Assembly: GCA_027214385.1 (NCBI GenBank)
Contig: JAPVXR010000001.1
Span: 372,001 to 436,000 of the forward strand
Source of the DNA: Cryomorphaceae bacterium 1068
GTDB lineage: Bacteria > Bacteroidota > Bacteroidia > Flavobacteriales_D > Cryomorphaceae
Direction of reading: 5' to 3'
Length of the DNA: 64,000 bases
The translations under genes were made by a program, and so were the position numbers. The stretch's first letter is position 1. The number at the start of each line of letters is the position of its first letter. The notes under the pieces were generated by a model. It searched no databases, was not told the origin of the DNA, and saw nothing but the letters and a program-made list of their open reading frames with translations. Positions 49,785 through 58,147 of the stretch are shown here, in pieces.

Positions 49785-51158
49785 TTAAAATAAGTCGTTT
49801 GCGAGCTTTCTCATCAGCTCTGATTCAATGTTTTTAGTGAAATTTTGATAAGCTTTGAGTCCGGCCTTCTCAAAAGTGAGGTCAACTCCTTTAATATCGG
49901 TTTTCGAAATCTTGTATACACTTTCACTTTTTCGAGCATCGATTACATTGGCATCGAGCTCGAGTCTTACAGTTGAAAATCCCTGTGATTCTCCCGTAGA
50001 CTTCGTATCAGATTTTAATTCGATGATTACGTCGGCTTTTTTGGGATCTTTCGTAAACCGCACCCCCTTTCTATTGAGCGACGCGATAATGGCAGCACTT
50101 ATTGGTTCACCGCTCATTTCGTTTCCCAAATTTCTTTCATCAGCATCGATGTGCACCAAGGGTGGTGAATAGTCGATCCGAGAAGAGATGCTTTTGCCTC
50201 TCAAAGATTCAGTCAGCTTTCGCATAAAGCTGTCTCCCTTGAAAGGTTCAAAAAGTTGTTCTGTATCGATTTCGGTTGAAAGCATATTTGGCTTAGTAGA
50301 CCGTTCTGCTTCCGAAATGGGTATAGTAATTCTGCCATTGACATTGGTGGAAAGCGAACCCTTGATTCTTCCGTACTGGCCTTGGTAAACGTAGTTGATA
50401 GGAACACCCGAAAGCGGTTGGCCCGATTCTGAATCAGCCACCGATAGTTCTGCTTCGGTTTGGTAACTGTTTTGAAAAGTGAGTCTTGGCTTATTGCTTA
50501 GGTCCAATACCACTCCGTCGAGCATTGATTTGAGTCCGCTGAATAGTTCATTGTCGAGCAATATTGATTGCCCGCGAAAGACAGCCTCGTTTTTGTCTGC
50601 CCAGAACTCCTCGATGGCTTGAAGGCCTCTCAAGTAATAGTCGACCGATTCAGAGTAGCGTCCATCAGCTTCGGCGGCTTCGGCTTTCGCTAGAAAGTCC
50701 AAAGCCAATGACTCAGCCGATTCTTTTTTCTGTCGTTGCTTTTCTGCATATGTGGATTTATCGAGCCGGTAATAAACCCAATATGCATCGGCATCTTCAA
50801 ACTGTTCTACAAGCTGAAAATCTTCCAAATCAAGATTGGTGCTCGTTCGTATGGTTTCTCTGAACTCTTGTTCAAATTTGTATTCGCGTTCAAGGGTGTA
50901 TAAGAGAGAGTTGGAATTGACGTTCACTTTTATTTCTGAGGCTAAATCGCTTAAGGCATTCTCTTTGGCCGCACTTCTGAAATCAGTTCCCGGCGTTTTT
51001 TGGGCAACTCCAATTCCCACATAGTAAGAGTTGGTAATTGGTCTACTTTGAACCCAAGTGGGCGAAGCAGGGAAGTTCTCTGTTGTAGCAACTTTTTTTT
51101 GGCTTGAACAAGAAAATAGAAGGACGGTACATAAAAAGACATAGCTCAGAACTCTCAT
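49785..51158 (-). CDS. LPP20-domain lipoprotein with C-terminal extension (second gene of the cassette)
   Basis: A 457-residue exported lipoprotein. Lipobox LLFSC (Cys about 17). An LPP20-like domain at about 30-135 has PTWVQSRPITNSYYVGIGVA and SAAKENALSDLASEIKVNV, followed by ADAYWVYYRLDKSTYAEKQRQ. A helical stretch (about 150-200) with a TPR-like unit comes next, then an Ig-like segment at about 230-290 (GQPLSGVPINYVYQG). The C-terminal alpha/beta domain (about 345-457) has GEPISAAIIASLNRKGVRFTKDPKKADVIIEL, resembling the nucleotide-free TolB/FlgT-type folds. It overlaps the CsgG-like gene by 4 bases, so the two are made together. Function unknown. Confidence 0.65.
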   Translation of the reverse strand: MRVLSYVFLCTVLLFSCSSQKKVATTENFPASPTWVQSRPITNSYYVGIGVAQKTPGTDFRSAAKENALSDLASEIKVNVNSNSLLYTLEREYKFEQEFRETIRTSTNLDLEDFQLVEQFEDADAYWVYYRLDKSTYAEKQRQKKESAESLALDFLAKAEAAEADGRYSESVDYYLRGLQAIEEFWADKNEAVFRGQSILLDNELFSGLKSMLDGVVLDLSNKPRLTFQNSYQTEAELSVADSESGQPLSGVPINYVYQGQYGRIKGSLSTNVNGRITIPISEAERSTKPNMLSTEIDTEQLFEPFKGDSFMRKLTESLRGKSISSRIDYSPPLVHIDADERNLGNEMSGEPISAAIIASLNRKGVRFTKDPKKADVIIELKSDTKSTGESQGFSTVRLELDANVIDARKSESVYKISKTDIKGVDLTFEKAGLKAYQNFTKNIESELMRKLANDLF

Positions 51159-52546
51159 TGGCGCATAAGTTTTGTGAGTTCTGAGGCGAGGTCAGAAGCT
51201 ACGCTTGAGTAGGCACTATTTGCTAATTGATCTACTGTTTGCAATGTCCTTTCGGCTCTCAACATACCTAAGAGTCGGTTTTTGTCAGAACGAGATGTAA
51301 TCACTCCATCATCATTTGCAGGGTAGAGTTTCGTAGCTTCACCTTCATACGACGCATAATACACATCATCAGAAATCTTTTTTTCTGCGATGTCAGAAAA
51401 CAGTACCTCACCGGTTTCCAGCGAGATGGCTTTGTACTGGAATGAGATGGATACTTCATTCGCATTGTAGTACTCTTTGTATGTTACCGGCTTATACCTC
51501 GTCTGGTAGTAGTGTTTGTCAGTCTCTTTATTGTAAAGTTTTACTCGGTACCCTTCAAACCCTTTCTTTTCAGAAACTTTCAATCGGCCCCTGCGCTCGG
51601 CGTAGGAAATGACGGTTCCCGTTATAATTGCCTTTGCGCCGAGCAAGTTTCCAACTTCTACAGCAGTCCCTTCATCGACAATTCCGCTCAGGCTCATTCT
51701 TTGTTCTTCCAGAATCAACTCCAAGTTATCTCTTTCGACAATTTTCAAAAAGGGATCATTGATCGCCGACAGTTCGGTAATGACAAAAGCAGTCAGTCTA
51801 TCGTTCACTCCTTTTTGCTTAGAACTATTCTTGAACTCACCTATTGCCACAGGGAATTTGCCTAAGTCGAGACACTCATCCCGAAGTACAGCTACATCTT
51901 TGTAATTGGGATCAACCCGATAGATTTCATCAAATTCGTAGTAAGCCAATCTGTATCTCCCACCATCAAAATGCTGCACTGCTGCGATGTAAAGTGGTTC
52001 GTTTACGGCAGTGTTTTTAAGAGCTGAAACATCCTTATAACCAGGTTCCAACTGCTCTATTTCCTTTAGCAAGATGGTAGCCTGATTGAACTTCTTATCA
52101 GCCATCAATTCGTTGCTCTCGTTATATAGCTCCTTGATGTATGCGGCTTTTACATCTTCATAGTCATCAGTAATGTAGCGTGGGTAGGTTAGGTCTATTC
52201 CCAATCGCTCCACCTTATCGTGGTAAGCCATGGCTTCCAAATAGGAATAAACCGCTTCTTTGGTTTCTCCCATGGCCTTGGTTTTGGTGAATTCATCCAC
52301 CTTGTTATTCAGCATTCGCTGGCCCATTTTGGTCAAGCCAATACGGGCATCTACATTGTTTCGATTTTTGAGTAGGGAATTGTAATAAAAGAGAGCAGCA
52401 TCTGAGTATAGTCCTGCCTCTTCAAGCTTTACAGCCTTTTTTGACAGCGATTTTGAGCCATTGCATCCGTATGCTATGAAGCATATCGCCATACAATAGA
52501 CCAGCTTTCTGATCAGTTTAACGTTGTATGTTTTGAGTAGAGGCAT
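51155..52546 (-). CDS. CsgG-like lipoprotein with N-terminal helical repeats (first gene of the cassette)
   Basis: A 463-residue exported lipoprotein. The N-terminus has a signal ending in IAYGC (Cys about 28). Residues 35-205 are TPR-like helices (AGLYSDAALFYYNSLLKNR, FNQATILLKEIEQLEPGYKD, YRLAYYEFDEIYRVDPNYKD). From about 210 a CsgG-family domain follows: ITELSAINDPFLKIVERDNLELILEEQRMSLSG and AVEVGNLLGAKAIITGTVIS, the hallmark R-D/L-ILEEQ and LGA-AIITG motifs, then SFQYKAISLETGEVLFSD. CsgG is the curli export pore, but related domains also occur in HfaB, LpoB and FlgT-type proteins. No csgA, B, E or F is near. It is likely the base of an outer-membrane complex. Confidence 0.75.
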   Translation of the reverse strand: MPLLKTYNVKLIRKLVYCMAICFIAYGCNGSKSLSKKAVKLEEAGLYSDAALFYYNSLLKNRNNVDARIGLTKMGQRMLNNKVDEFTKTKAMGETKEAVYSYLEAMAYHDKVERLGIDLTYPRYITDDYEDVKAAYIKELYNESNELMADKKFNQATILLKEIEQLEPGYKDVSALKNTAVNEPLYIAAVQHFDGGRYRLAYYEFDEIYRVDPNYKDVAVLRDECLDLGKFPVAIGEFKNSSKQKGVNDRLTAFVITELSAINDPFLKIVERDNLELILEEQRMSLSGIVDEGTAVEVGNLLGAKAIITGTVISYAERRGRLKVSEKKGFEGYRVKLYNKETDKHYYQTRYKPVTYKEYYNANEVSISFQYKAISLETGEVLFSDIAEKKISDDVYYASYEGEATKLYPANDDGVITSRSDKNRLLGMLRAERTLQTVDQLANSAYSSVASDLASELTKLMRQ

Positions 52547-52846
52547 TTCTTGTCTTAAGAAGAAAATTGCAATTTATTACTGTAGCCTCTGAGCTCATGT
52601 TTTGAATTACCGTCTTTCAAAGACGAGTGATCCATTGATTTATGAAAATATTCAGGTAAATTTTTAATCATGTTTAAGAGGTCAGAAGCTAAATTAACTT
52701 TTTTCTGTTCAGAGATTAGCAACGCTCGTGCCAAATGCTCCAATCAAGTTATGCAGTAGCTCTGTTGAAAAGAAGATACGTGAGAATTTATGATGGGTTA
52801 CCATAGAGTCATAACTTCGTTTTCCCTAGAATAAAGAATTGCCATT
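52547..52846. other. Divergent intergenic region between the lipoprotein cassette and the dehydrogenase-like gene
   Basis: About 300 bases with no supported gene. A 62-codon frame on the minus strand (52555-52743) starts only with TTG and looks unlike a protein. The region must hold both promoters. A weak TAGAATAAAGAATTG lies just before the plus-strand gene; no clear TAnnTTTG was found for either direction, and no hairpin or repeat stands out. Confidence 0.5.
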
Positions 52847-54202
52847 ATGCAAAATGTATTGATCCTTGGAGCGGGGAGATCGTCCGTTTCACTTTTGGAT
52901 TATTTGATAGAAAGATCAGGACAAAATCAGTGGAAGATTATCATTGCTGATGCGAATCCCGAAGCTGCTAAATCTCTGGTAGACGATGCCGATGTAGAAT
53001 TGGTTCAGCTCGACGCCAAAAATGACTCGCAGCGGATGAAGTTGATTTCCCAAGCTGATCTGGTCATAAGCATGTTGCCGGCCTTCTTGCACATTTTAGT
53101 GGCAAAAGATTGCCTTAATGCAGGCAAGAATTTGATAACACCAAGCTACGTCAGTAAAGAGATGCGCGAGTTGGAAGATCAAGTAAAAGAAAAGGGTTTG
53201 ATCTTCTTGAACGAGCTCGGAGTTGACCCGGGTATAGACCATATGTCGGCAATGAAACTCCTTGATGAAATAAGATCTCAAGGAAATGAAATAGCCTGTT
53301 TCGAAAGCTTTACCGGTGGTTTGGTAGCTCCCGAGAGTGATAACAATCCGTGGAATTACAAGTTCACTTGGAATCCGCGCAACGTAGTACTTGCCGGACA
53401 AGGTGGTGCGGTGCAGTTTAAACACAATGGCAGATTCAAATACATTCCTTACCAAAAGCTATTTAGACGTACTGAGATTATTGAGATTCCAGGGTATGGT
53501 CGCTTCGAAGGATACGCCAATCGCGATTCGCTGAACTATCGAGGTACTTACGATCTGAAAGGTATACCTACTATTTATCGCGGAACTCTGCGTCGTGTGG
53601 GTTTTTGTAGAGCTTGGAATATTTTTGTGCAAATGGGAATGACCGATGATTCTTATACTATTGAGGATTGTCCGAATATGACGCATCGTCAATTTACAAA
53701 TGCGTTTTTGGCTTTTAATCAAAACGACAGTGTAGAGCTAAAGTTGATGCACTACATGAAGCTGGATCAGGATAGCGAGATCATTGATAAATTGAAATGG
53801 ATCGGAATATTTGATGACGAACCGATAGGGTTGGATAAACCATCTAGTCCTGCTCAAATCCTACAGCACATTCTGGAGAAGAAATGGACACTAGATCCAG
53901 GTGATAAAGACATGATTGTCATGTGGCATAAACTCTGCTACAAGAAGCCAGGTGAAGAAGAATTGAAAGAGATTAATTCGAGTCTCGTTGTGATAGGGGA
54001 CGAAAGTCCTCGAACGGCGATGGCCAAGACTGTAGGACTTCCTGTTGGCATGGCCGCAAGACTGGTTTTAAACGGTGAGTTCAAGATCTCCGGGGTGCAC
54101 ATTCCTACAATTCCTGAGCTGTATAAGCCAATATTATCCGAGCTAGAGGAGCATGGAATTGAATTCAACGAAAGAGAAATAGAAAATGCTAGCTTAGGGT
54201 AG
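52847..54202 (+). CDS. Saccharopine dehydrogenase-family oxidoreductase
   Basis: A 451-residue enzyme resembling the saccharopine reductase (glutamate-forming) half of LYS9/AASS. The Rossmann motif LILGAGRSSVSLLDYL is at the N-terminus, followed by ADANPEAAKSLVDDADVELVQLDA and ISMLPAFLHILVAKDCLNAGK. The central FLNELGVDPGIDHMSAMKLLDE and SFTGGLVAPESDNNPWNYKFTWNPR are typical of the family. It could take part in lysine catabolism through saccharopine; a partner lysine-ketoglutarate reductase is not in the window. The last 9 bases overlap the convergent lipoprotein gene. Confidence 0.85.
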   Translation: MQNVLILGAGRSSVSLLDYLIERSGQNQWKIIIADANPEAAKSLVDDADVELVQLDAKNDSQRMKLISQADLVISMLPAFLHILVAKDCLNAGKNLITPSYVSKEMRELEDQVKEKGLIFLNELGVDPGIDHMSAMKLLDEIRSQGNEIACFESFTGGLVAPESDNNPWNYKFTWNPRNVVLAGQGGAVQFKHNGRFKYIPYQKLFRRTEIIEIPGYGRFEGYANRDSLNYRGTYDLKGIPTIYRGTLRRVGFCRAWNIFVQMGMTDDSYTIEDCPNMTHRQFTNAFLAFNQNDSVELKLMHYMKLDQDSEIIDKLKWIGIFDDEPIGLDKPSSPAQILQHILEKKWTLDPGDKDMIVMWHKLCYKKPGEEELKEINSSLVVIGDESPRTAMAKTVGLPVGMAARLVLNGEFKISGVHIPTIPELYKPILSELEEHGIEFNEREIENASLG

Positions 54203-54979
54203 AGCTACCGAAACAATCGGGCTCGGCTCTGCCGAAAGATTAGGGAAAGTCAACGTCCCGTCTTGGTTTGTGATTTCAAGATTGAAATTAGCGTCACCGT
54301 AGAATTGTGCGTAGATGACATCTCCTGATTTAACACCCAAAAGATCAAAAATTTGATCATTGTAGTTTAAAGTAATCTCAGGTGATGTGGAAGTGTAGTG
54401 AGCCTGGAAGAGGTAATTTTCCGTACTCAAAAACTCATCGGTTCCCCAAAAAACGCGGTAACCTTTCGCTTGACCGGTTGGCGGTGGGGCTGGGCTCATC
54501 ACGGCCGACATATCCAAATTCCATATCGTGTCTTCGCCCATTTCAGTAAAGGTGAGATCGAGCTCAATATCTTCAAATTGAGTTATCGGAAGCTTTGTCA
54601 ACACAAAAGTCGGGATGGTCTGAAATCCATTAAAAACGGGGTATTCAGGATTTACCGTACTAATTCGAATTCCTCTTTGTTCAATCGTTCCGTAGCCCTC
54701 TTTTTGAAGGGTAAATGCATAAGTTCCAACGGGAGCTCCGCCCAACTGCCACTGCCCGACATTGTCAGCGTCAAGGAAAAACTCACGGAAGCCCACTTCG
54801 AGTTGAAGCTCCACTCCGTCGCGCTCTTCATACAAGGGCTGCTGAAACTCATTTTGAGTCAATACCTTTCCTCTGATCCCTATGCTGCTGGGGAAATCAC
54901 TTTCGTCATCACCATCATTGTTGCATGACGCCAATACTAGAAGCAAAAACAGGGTGTAAAAGAAACTGCGTTTAATCAT
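54194..54979 (-). CDS. Hypothetical lipoprotein with carboxypeptidase-regulatory-like domain
   Basis: A 261-residue exported lipoprotein: signal peptide and lipobox LVLASC (Cys about 18), then an acidic NNDGDDESD stretch as seen in surface-exposed lipoproteins of this phylum. Residues 35-125 look like a CarboxypepD_reg/Ig-type domain (GIRGKVLTQNEFQQPLYEE, GTYAFTLQKEGYGTIEQRGI). The rest is beta-rich without known motifs. The start at 54979 (MIKRSFFY) gives a proper signal peptide; an in-frame codon at 55012 is less likely. Function unknown; it ends convergently in the dehydrogenase-like gene. Confidence 0.7.
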   Translation of the reverse strand: MIKRSFFYTLFLLLVLASCNNDGDDESDFPSSIGIRGKVLTQNEFQQPLYEERDGVELQLEVGFREFFLDADNVGQWQLGGAPVGTYAFTLQKEGYGTIEQRGIRISTVNPEYPVFNGFQTIPTFVLTKLPITQFEDIELDLTFTEMGEDTIWNLDMSAVMSPAPPPTGQAKGYRVFWGTDEFLSTENYLFQAHYTSTSPEITLNYNDQIFDLLGVKSGDVIYAQFYGDANFNLEITNQDGTLTFPNLSAEPSPIVSVALP

Positions 54980-55080
54980 TTTACTCGGAGTGAAAAACGT
55001 AATAGTGCGCAAGATAAAACAATTCCGTTGATGGGATTCCCTACCAATAGAGAGATACGAAGATAGGATTGTAAATAGTT

Positions 55081-55797
55081 TTAGCTCTTGGAATCGTCGA
55101 AAAGGTAGAAGTCACGGGTCAACTCAACATATTCTTCGCTGTATTGATGTCTGCCGTATTTTTCGATGACCAACTCGGCACGTTCTGTTGGTTGATTGCT
55201 TTTTCCAAAAACTCCCATAATGCGGTGAAAAGGTTTCGTCGCCGTTGGCTTTACTTCTGTTCTTCTTTCTTCAAAGAATCCGATTTTGCGCATCGCAGCG
55301 CTGAAAGCGATGTAGGTCTCAGTCGGGTAAATCACTGCTATTTTTCCATTTTCAGCCAGTAGGGCAGTGGCTTTCGCCAAATCACCAGGGCTCAGTGTAT
55401 GGGCGTGCCGCGCTTCGGTTCTACCTTCATTCTCTGAGACCAGAGAATTGGTGAAAAATGGAGGATTAGAGACGATCAGGTCGAAACGATCTTCCGTTTT
55501 AAAGTCTTGAATGTTGGTCTTGACCAGTTTTAGCCTTTCGGCGAATGGGGAATTCCTAAAATTGAACTCCGCATCATAAAGTGCATCACTGTTGGGTTCA
55601 ATAGCCGTAATGCGCGCGTCAGGAAATCGCTGTGTCAACATCAAAGCAATGAGCCCGGTACCTGCTCCGATATCAAGAATTTTTTTGGGAACTCCTCTAC
55701 CGGCCCATGCTCCCAATAGAACTCCATCCGTGCCCACTTTCATTGGTGCGTGGTTCTGGCGGATCGTGAATTGCTTAAAACGGAAGGGTCTGCTCAC
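55081..55797 (-). CDS. trmN6: tRNA1(Val) A37 N6-methyltransferase
   Basis: A 238-residue SAM-dependent N6-adenine methyltransferase of the TrmN6 (YfiC) type: KFGTDGVLLGAW-like VGTDGVLLGAWAG, the SAM loop LDIGAGTGLIALML, AIEPNSDALYDAEFN and the catalytic NPPFF in LIVSNPPFFTNSL. It modifies A37 of tRNA1(Val). Its start is 1 base from the rimM stop, so it is translated from the rpsP-rimM transcript or from an internal start after the terminator upstream of rimM. Confidence 0.9.
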   Translation of the reverse strand: MSRPFRFKQFTIRQNHAPMKVGTDGVLLGAWAGRGVPKKILDIGAGTGLIALMLTQRFPDARITAIEPNSDALYDAEFNFRNSPFAERLKLVKTNIQDFKTEDRFDLIVSNPPFFTNSLVSENEGRTEARHAHTLSPGDLAKATALLAENGKIAVIYPTETYIAFSAAMRKIGFFEERRTEVKPTATKPFHRIMGVFGKSNQPTERAELVIEKYGRHQYSEEYVELTRDFYLFDDSKS

Positions 55798-55798
55798 T

Positions 55799-56329
55799 CT
55801 ATTTATTCACATCCACGAGTCCTTCGGGAAGGTCCACCAAGATTTGTTTTTTTGCCTTATCGACTTTTTTTACGAAAAGGTCGTTTATGGGAATTAAGAC
55901 TTCTGCTTTTCCATCATTCACTTCAAGCAGTGGATTATTGGAGTAGTCCAATACTTTCAAAACCATTCCTAAGTTTCCGTGACTCTCATCGATTACCTCC
56001 ATGCCTTCCAAGTCGTGCAAATAATATTCGTCTCCGGGAAGTGGGGGAAGATCTGTCAAAGGCAGGTAAACTCGTTTGCCTGAAAGTCTCACCGAGTCAT
56101 CTTTGGTTTCAACGCCTTCCAGTTTTATATCGGCATAACCATCGTTTTTCAATCGAAAAACATCAATAAAAAATGGAGTTAATACCCCGTTTAAATCTAC
56201 CAGAATCCGATCTAGTTCTTGGTAGTTTTCGGGTTCATCCACATCGAGAAATAGAGAGAGCTCCCCTTTAAAACCTTTGCTCTTGGCAATGTGTCCTAAG
56301 TTGAAACAGTCTTTGTGAGATAATATCAT
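55799..56329 (-). CDS. rimM: Ribosome maturation factor RimM
   Basis: A 176-residue RimM: the N-terminal beta-barrel starts CFNLGHIAKSKGFKGELSLFLDVDEPENY, and the C-terminal PRC-barrel has LPPLPGDEYYLHDLEGMEVIDE and VLIPINDLFVKKVDKAKKQILVDLPEGL. It assists assembly of the 30S head through binding uS19. It lies between rpsP and trmN6; in many bacteria trmD and rplS follow, but here trmN6 takes that place. An intrinsic terminator lies between rpsP and rimM. Confidence 0.93.
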   Translation of the reverse strand: MILSHKDCFNLGHIAKSKGFKGELSLFLDVDEPENYQELDRILVDLNGVLTPFFIDVFRLKNDGYADIKLEGVETKDDSVRLSGKRVYLPLTDLPPLPGDEYYLHDLEGMEVIDESHGNLGMVLKVLDYSNNPLLEVNDGKAEVLIPINDLFVKKVDKAKKQILVDLPEGLVDVNK

Positions 56330-56336
56330 AGGTATA

Positions 56337-56369
56337 AAAAAACCTTCGACAGAATCTGCCGAAGGTTTT
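56337..56369 (-). terminator. Rho-independent terminator between rpsP and rimM
   Basis: Stem AACCTTCG/CGAAGGTT with an inner CAGA/TCTG pairing (about 56341-56367), followed on the minus strand by a run of seven T residues (GGTTTTTTTATACC). Confidence 0.82.
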
Positions 56370-56392
56370 CGAATTTGATGATTGGAAAAGAA

Positions 56393-57238
56393 TTACTTCT
56401 TCTCTTCCTCTTTGTTTTCTTTTTCTTCAGCAGGAGCTTCTTCCTTCGCTTCGGCTTTAGGCTCTTCACCTTTCTCTTCCTTAGCAGGAGCTTCTTCTTT
56501 TGCCTCTTCGGCCTTAGCTTCTACAGGATCAGCTTCGGGAGTGGGTACAGGAGTTTTCTCCTCAGCTGTTCCTTCAGCTACTTCAGCTTTCTCTTCCTTA
56601 GCAGGAGCTTCTTCTTTTGCTTCAGCTTTCGGCTCTTCAGCTTGAGCTGGAGCTTCTTCAACTTTAGCCTCTTCCGCCGGAGCTGCTTCCGCTTCAGCAG
56701 CAGGAGTTTCTTCAGTAGGAGCTTCCGCTTGATCTACAGGAGTTTCAGTCGCTTCAGCAACTTCCTCTGCTACAGGTTCAGGAGTATTGGCAGCGGCAAT
56801 AGCGGCTGCACGTGCTTGGCTCTTTTCAGCTTCAGCCGCAAGTCTTTCTTTTCTGGCGGTATCAGATGCGGTATCCAAGCCTTTTTGTTTGGCTTCGATT
56901 TTCTCTTGTTTCTGTTCCAACCAAGCAGTAAAACGCTTTTCGGCTTCCTCTTCAGAGAATGCACCTTTTTGAACACCTCTCATGAGGTGATTCTTGTAAA
57001 GCACACCTTTGTAAGACAAAATTGCTCTTGCCGTATCAGTTGGTTGTGCTCCGTTTACCAACCACTGCGCTGCAGTATCTACGTCTACCTCTATAGTAGC
57101 CGGGTTGGTGTTGGGGTTGTAGAATCCGAGGCGCTCAATGTATTTACCATCTCGTGGTGAACGCGCGTCAGCGGCTACGATGTGGAAGTAAGGTTGTCCT
57201 TTTCTTCCGTGACGTTGAAGTCTAATTTTTACTGGCAT
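56393..57238 (-). CDS. rpsP: 30S ribosomal protein S16 with very long acidic C-terminal tail
   Basis: A 281-residue bS16. Residues 1-95 are a normal S16 (VKIRLQRHGRKGQPYFHIVAADAR, GKYIERLGFYNPNT, GAQPTDTARAILS). Residues 96-150 are a charged helix (EKRFTAWLEQKQEKIEAKQ). Residues 151-281 are low complexity, almost only E, A, P, K, with repeats such as EEAPAKEEK. A normal S16 has about 80-100 residues, and Bacteroidota forms with an extended tail are known but usually shorter. The tail DNA contains an exact 33-bp duplication (56471-56503 and 56588-56620). The start is the standard MPVKIRL. It heads the rpsP-rimM-trmN6 group. Confidence 0.93.
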   Translation of the reverse strand: MPVKIRLQRHGRKGQPYFHIVAADARSPRDGKYIERLGFYNPNTNPATIEVDVDTAAQWLVNGAQPTDTARAILSYKGVLYKNHLMRGVQKGAFSEEEAEKRFTAWLEQKQEKIEAKQKGLDTASDTARKERLAAEAEKSQARAAAIAAANTPEPVAEEVAEATETPVDQAEAPTEETPAAEAEAAPAEEAKVEEAPAQAEEPKAEAKEEAPAKEEKAEVAEGTAEEKTPVPTPEADPVEAKAEEAKEEAPAKEEKGEEPKAEAKEEAPAEEKENKEEEKK

Positions 57239-57395
57239 AAATCATTAAATATTGAGGTACGAAAACCTCCGTTATTAATTTTTAGGGCCGCAAATATCTG
57301 CTTTTTATTTGAATACGCGAAGGAAATGATCAGTTTTTAAGAGAATAAACTGCACTGATCAGTTTGCAGGATTCCATTTACTGAGGTCAAAGGTA

Positions 57396-57403
57396 TATTT
57401 TTG
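57396..57403 (+). promoter_or_regulatory. -7 promoter element before the HD hydrolase gene
   Basis: TATTTTTG matches TAnnTTTG and ends 5 bases before the ATG at 57409. No -33 element at normal spacing. Confidence 0.35.
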
Positions 57404-57408
57404 AGGCC

Positions 57409-58053
57409 ATGAGTCTTGTAGAAAGTATTGTTGAATTGGTAAAGGCCACCTTTGAAGGAGAAGGTACCGGCCACGATTGGTACCACATCGATCGGGTTAG
57501 AAAAGTAGCTCTGAAACTCGCACAGTCCGAGGGAGCAGACATGGAGGTAGTTGAGTTGGCTGCTTTGCTCCACGATATTGCAGATCACAAATTTCACGAC
57601 AACGACCTTACTGCAGGGCCTGCCAAGGCGAAGTCGATCATATTGGAATATGGAGGCGATCAGGAACTTGCCGATCGGGTGAGCACGATCATCACCGAAA
57701 CCAGCTTTAAAGGCGCAGGGGTTGAAACGCCCGTTTCATCCATCGAGTCGGCCGTGGTGCAAGATGCCGACAGGCTCGATGCCATTGGTGCCATCGGGAT
57801 AGCAAGAACATTCGCTTATGGAGGCCACCGCAACCAACCCATTCACGATCCTGTACTGGAGCCTACTCTTCACGGCAATTTCGAGGCTTACGCCAAAACG
57901 CGGACATCTACGATCAACCATTTCTACGAAAAGCTACTTCTACTAAAGGATAGAATGAATACGAATTCAGGCAAGGGAATGGCAGAGGAAAGACACGCTT
58001 TTATGGAATCGTTTCTGGAGCAGTTTCATAGAGAATGGGAGGGGAGACGGTGA
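57409..58053 (+). CDS. HD-domain phosphohydrolase
   Basis: A 214-residue HD-superfamily protein of the YedJ/YpgQ type (COG1418): H in GTGHDWYHIDRVRKVA, the HD pair in ALLHDIADHKFHDND, and the D in VQDADRLDAIGAIGIARTFAYGG. These metal-dependent enzymes hydrolyse nucleoside phosphates or related compounds. The GxHDWxHxxRV start is typical. It lies 94 bases upstream of dnaE on the same strand. Confidence 0.9.
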   Translation: MSLVESIVELVKATFEGEGTGHDWYHIDRVRKVALKLAQSEGADMEVVELAALLHDIADHKFHDNDLTAGPAKAKSIILEYGGDQELADRVSTIITETSFKGAGVETPVSSIESAVVQDADRLDAIGAIGIARTFAYGGHRNQPIHDPVLEPTLHGNFEAYAKTRTSTINHFYEKLLLLKDRMNTNSGKGMAEERHAFMESFLEQFHREWEGRR

Positions 58054-58119
58054 TCGAATAAGTCACTTCCGACTTATTAATTCTTATTAACACCGCCTCA
58101 AATTCGGAATGGGATTCGG

Positions 58120-58127
58120 TATTTTTG
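58120..58127 (+). promoter_or_regulatory. -7 promoter element of dnaE
   Basis: TATTTTTG matches TAnnTTTG, 20 bases before the ATG at 58148. It lies inside the longer in-frame reading from 58109, so it favours the 58148 start. No good -33 element was found. Confidence 0.45.
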
Positions 58128-58147
58128 TGTCAAACAGCACCCCACCC

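Noticed and set aside
52555-52743. 62-codon minus-strand frame just upstream of the CsgG-like gene
   Set aside because: The only start is TTG, no family features, and the position fits a promoter region better than a gene.
56375-57160. Long plus-strand frame (261 codons) rich in Phe and Ser
   Set aside because: It is the antisense image of the Glu/Ala-rich S16 tail; GAA/GAG repeats read backwards give Phe/Ser/Leu runs. No start context or family features.
57254-57269. Short hairpin GAGGT/ACCTC in the rpsP leader
   Set aside because: A 5-bp stem in AT-rich surroundings is expected by chance, and the GGAGG in it is too far from the start codon to be a ribosome site.
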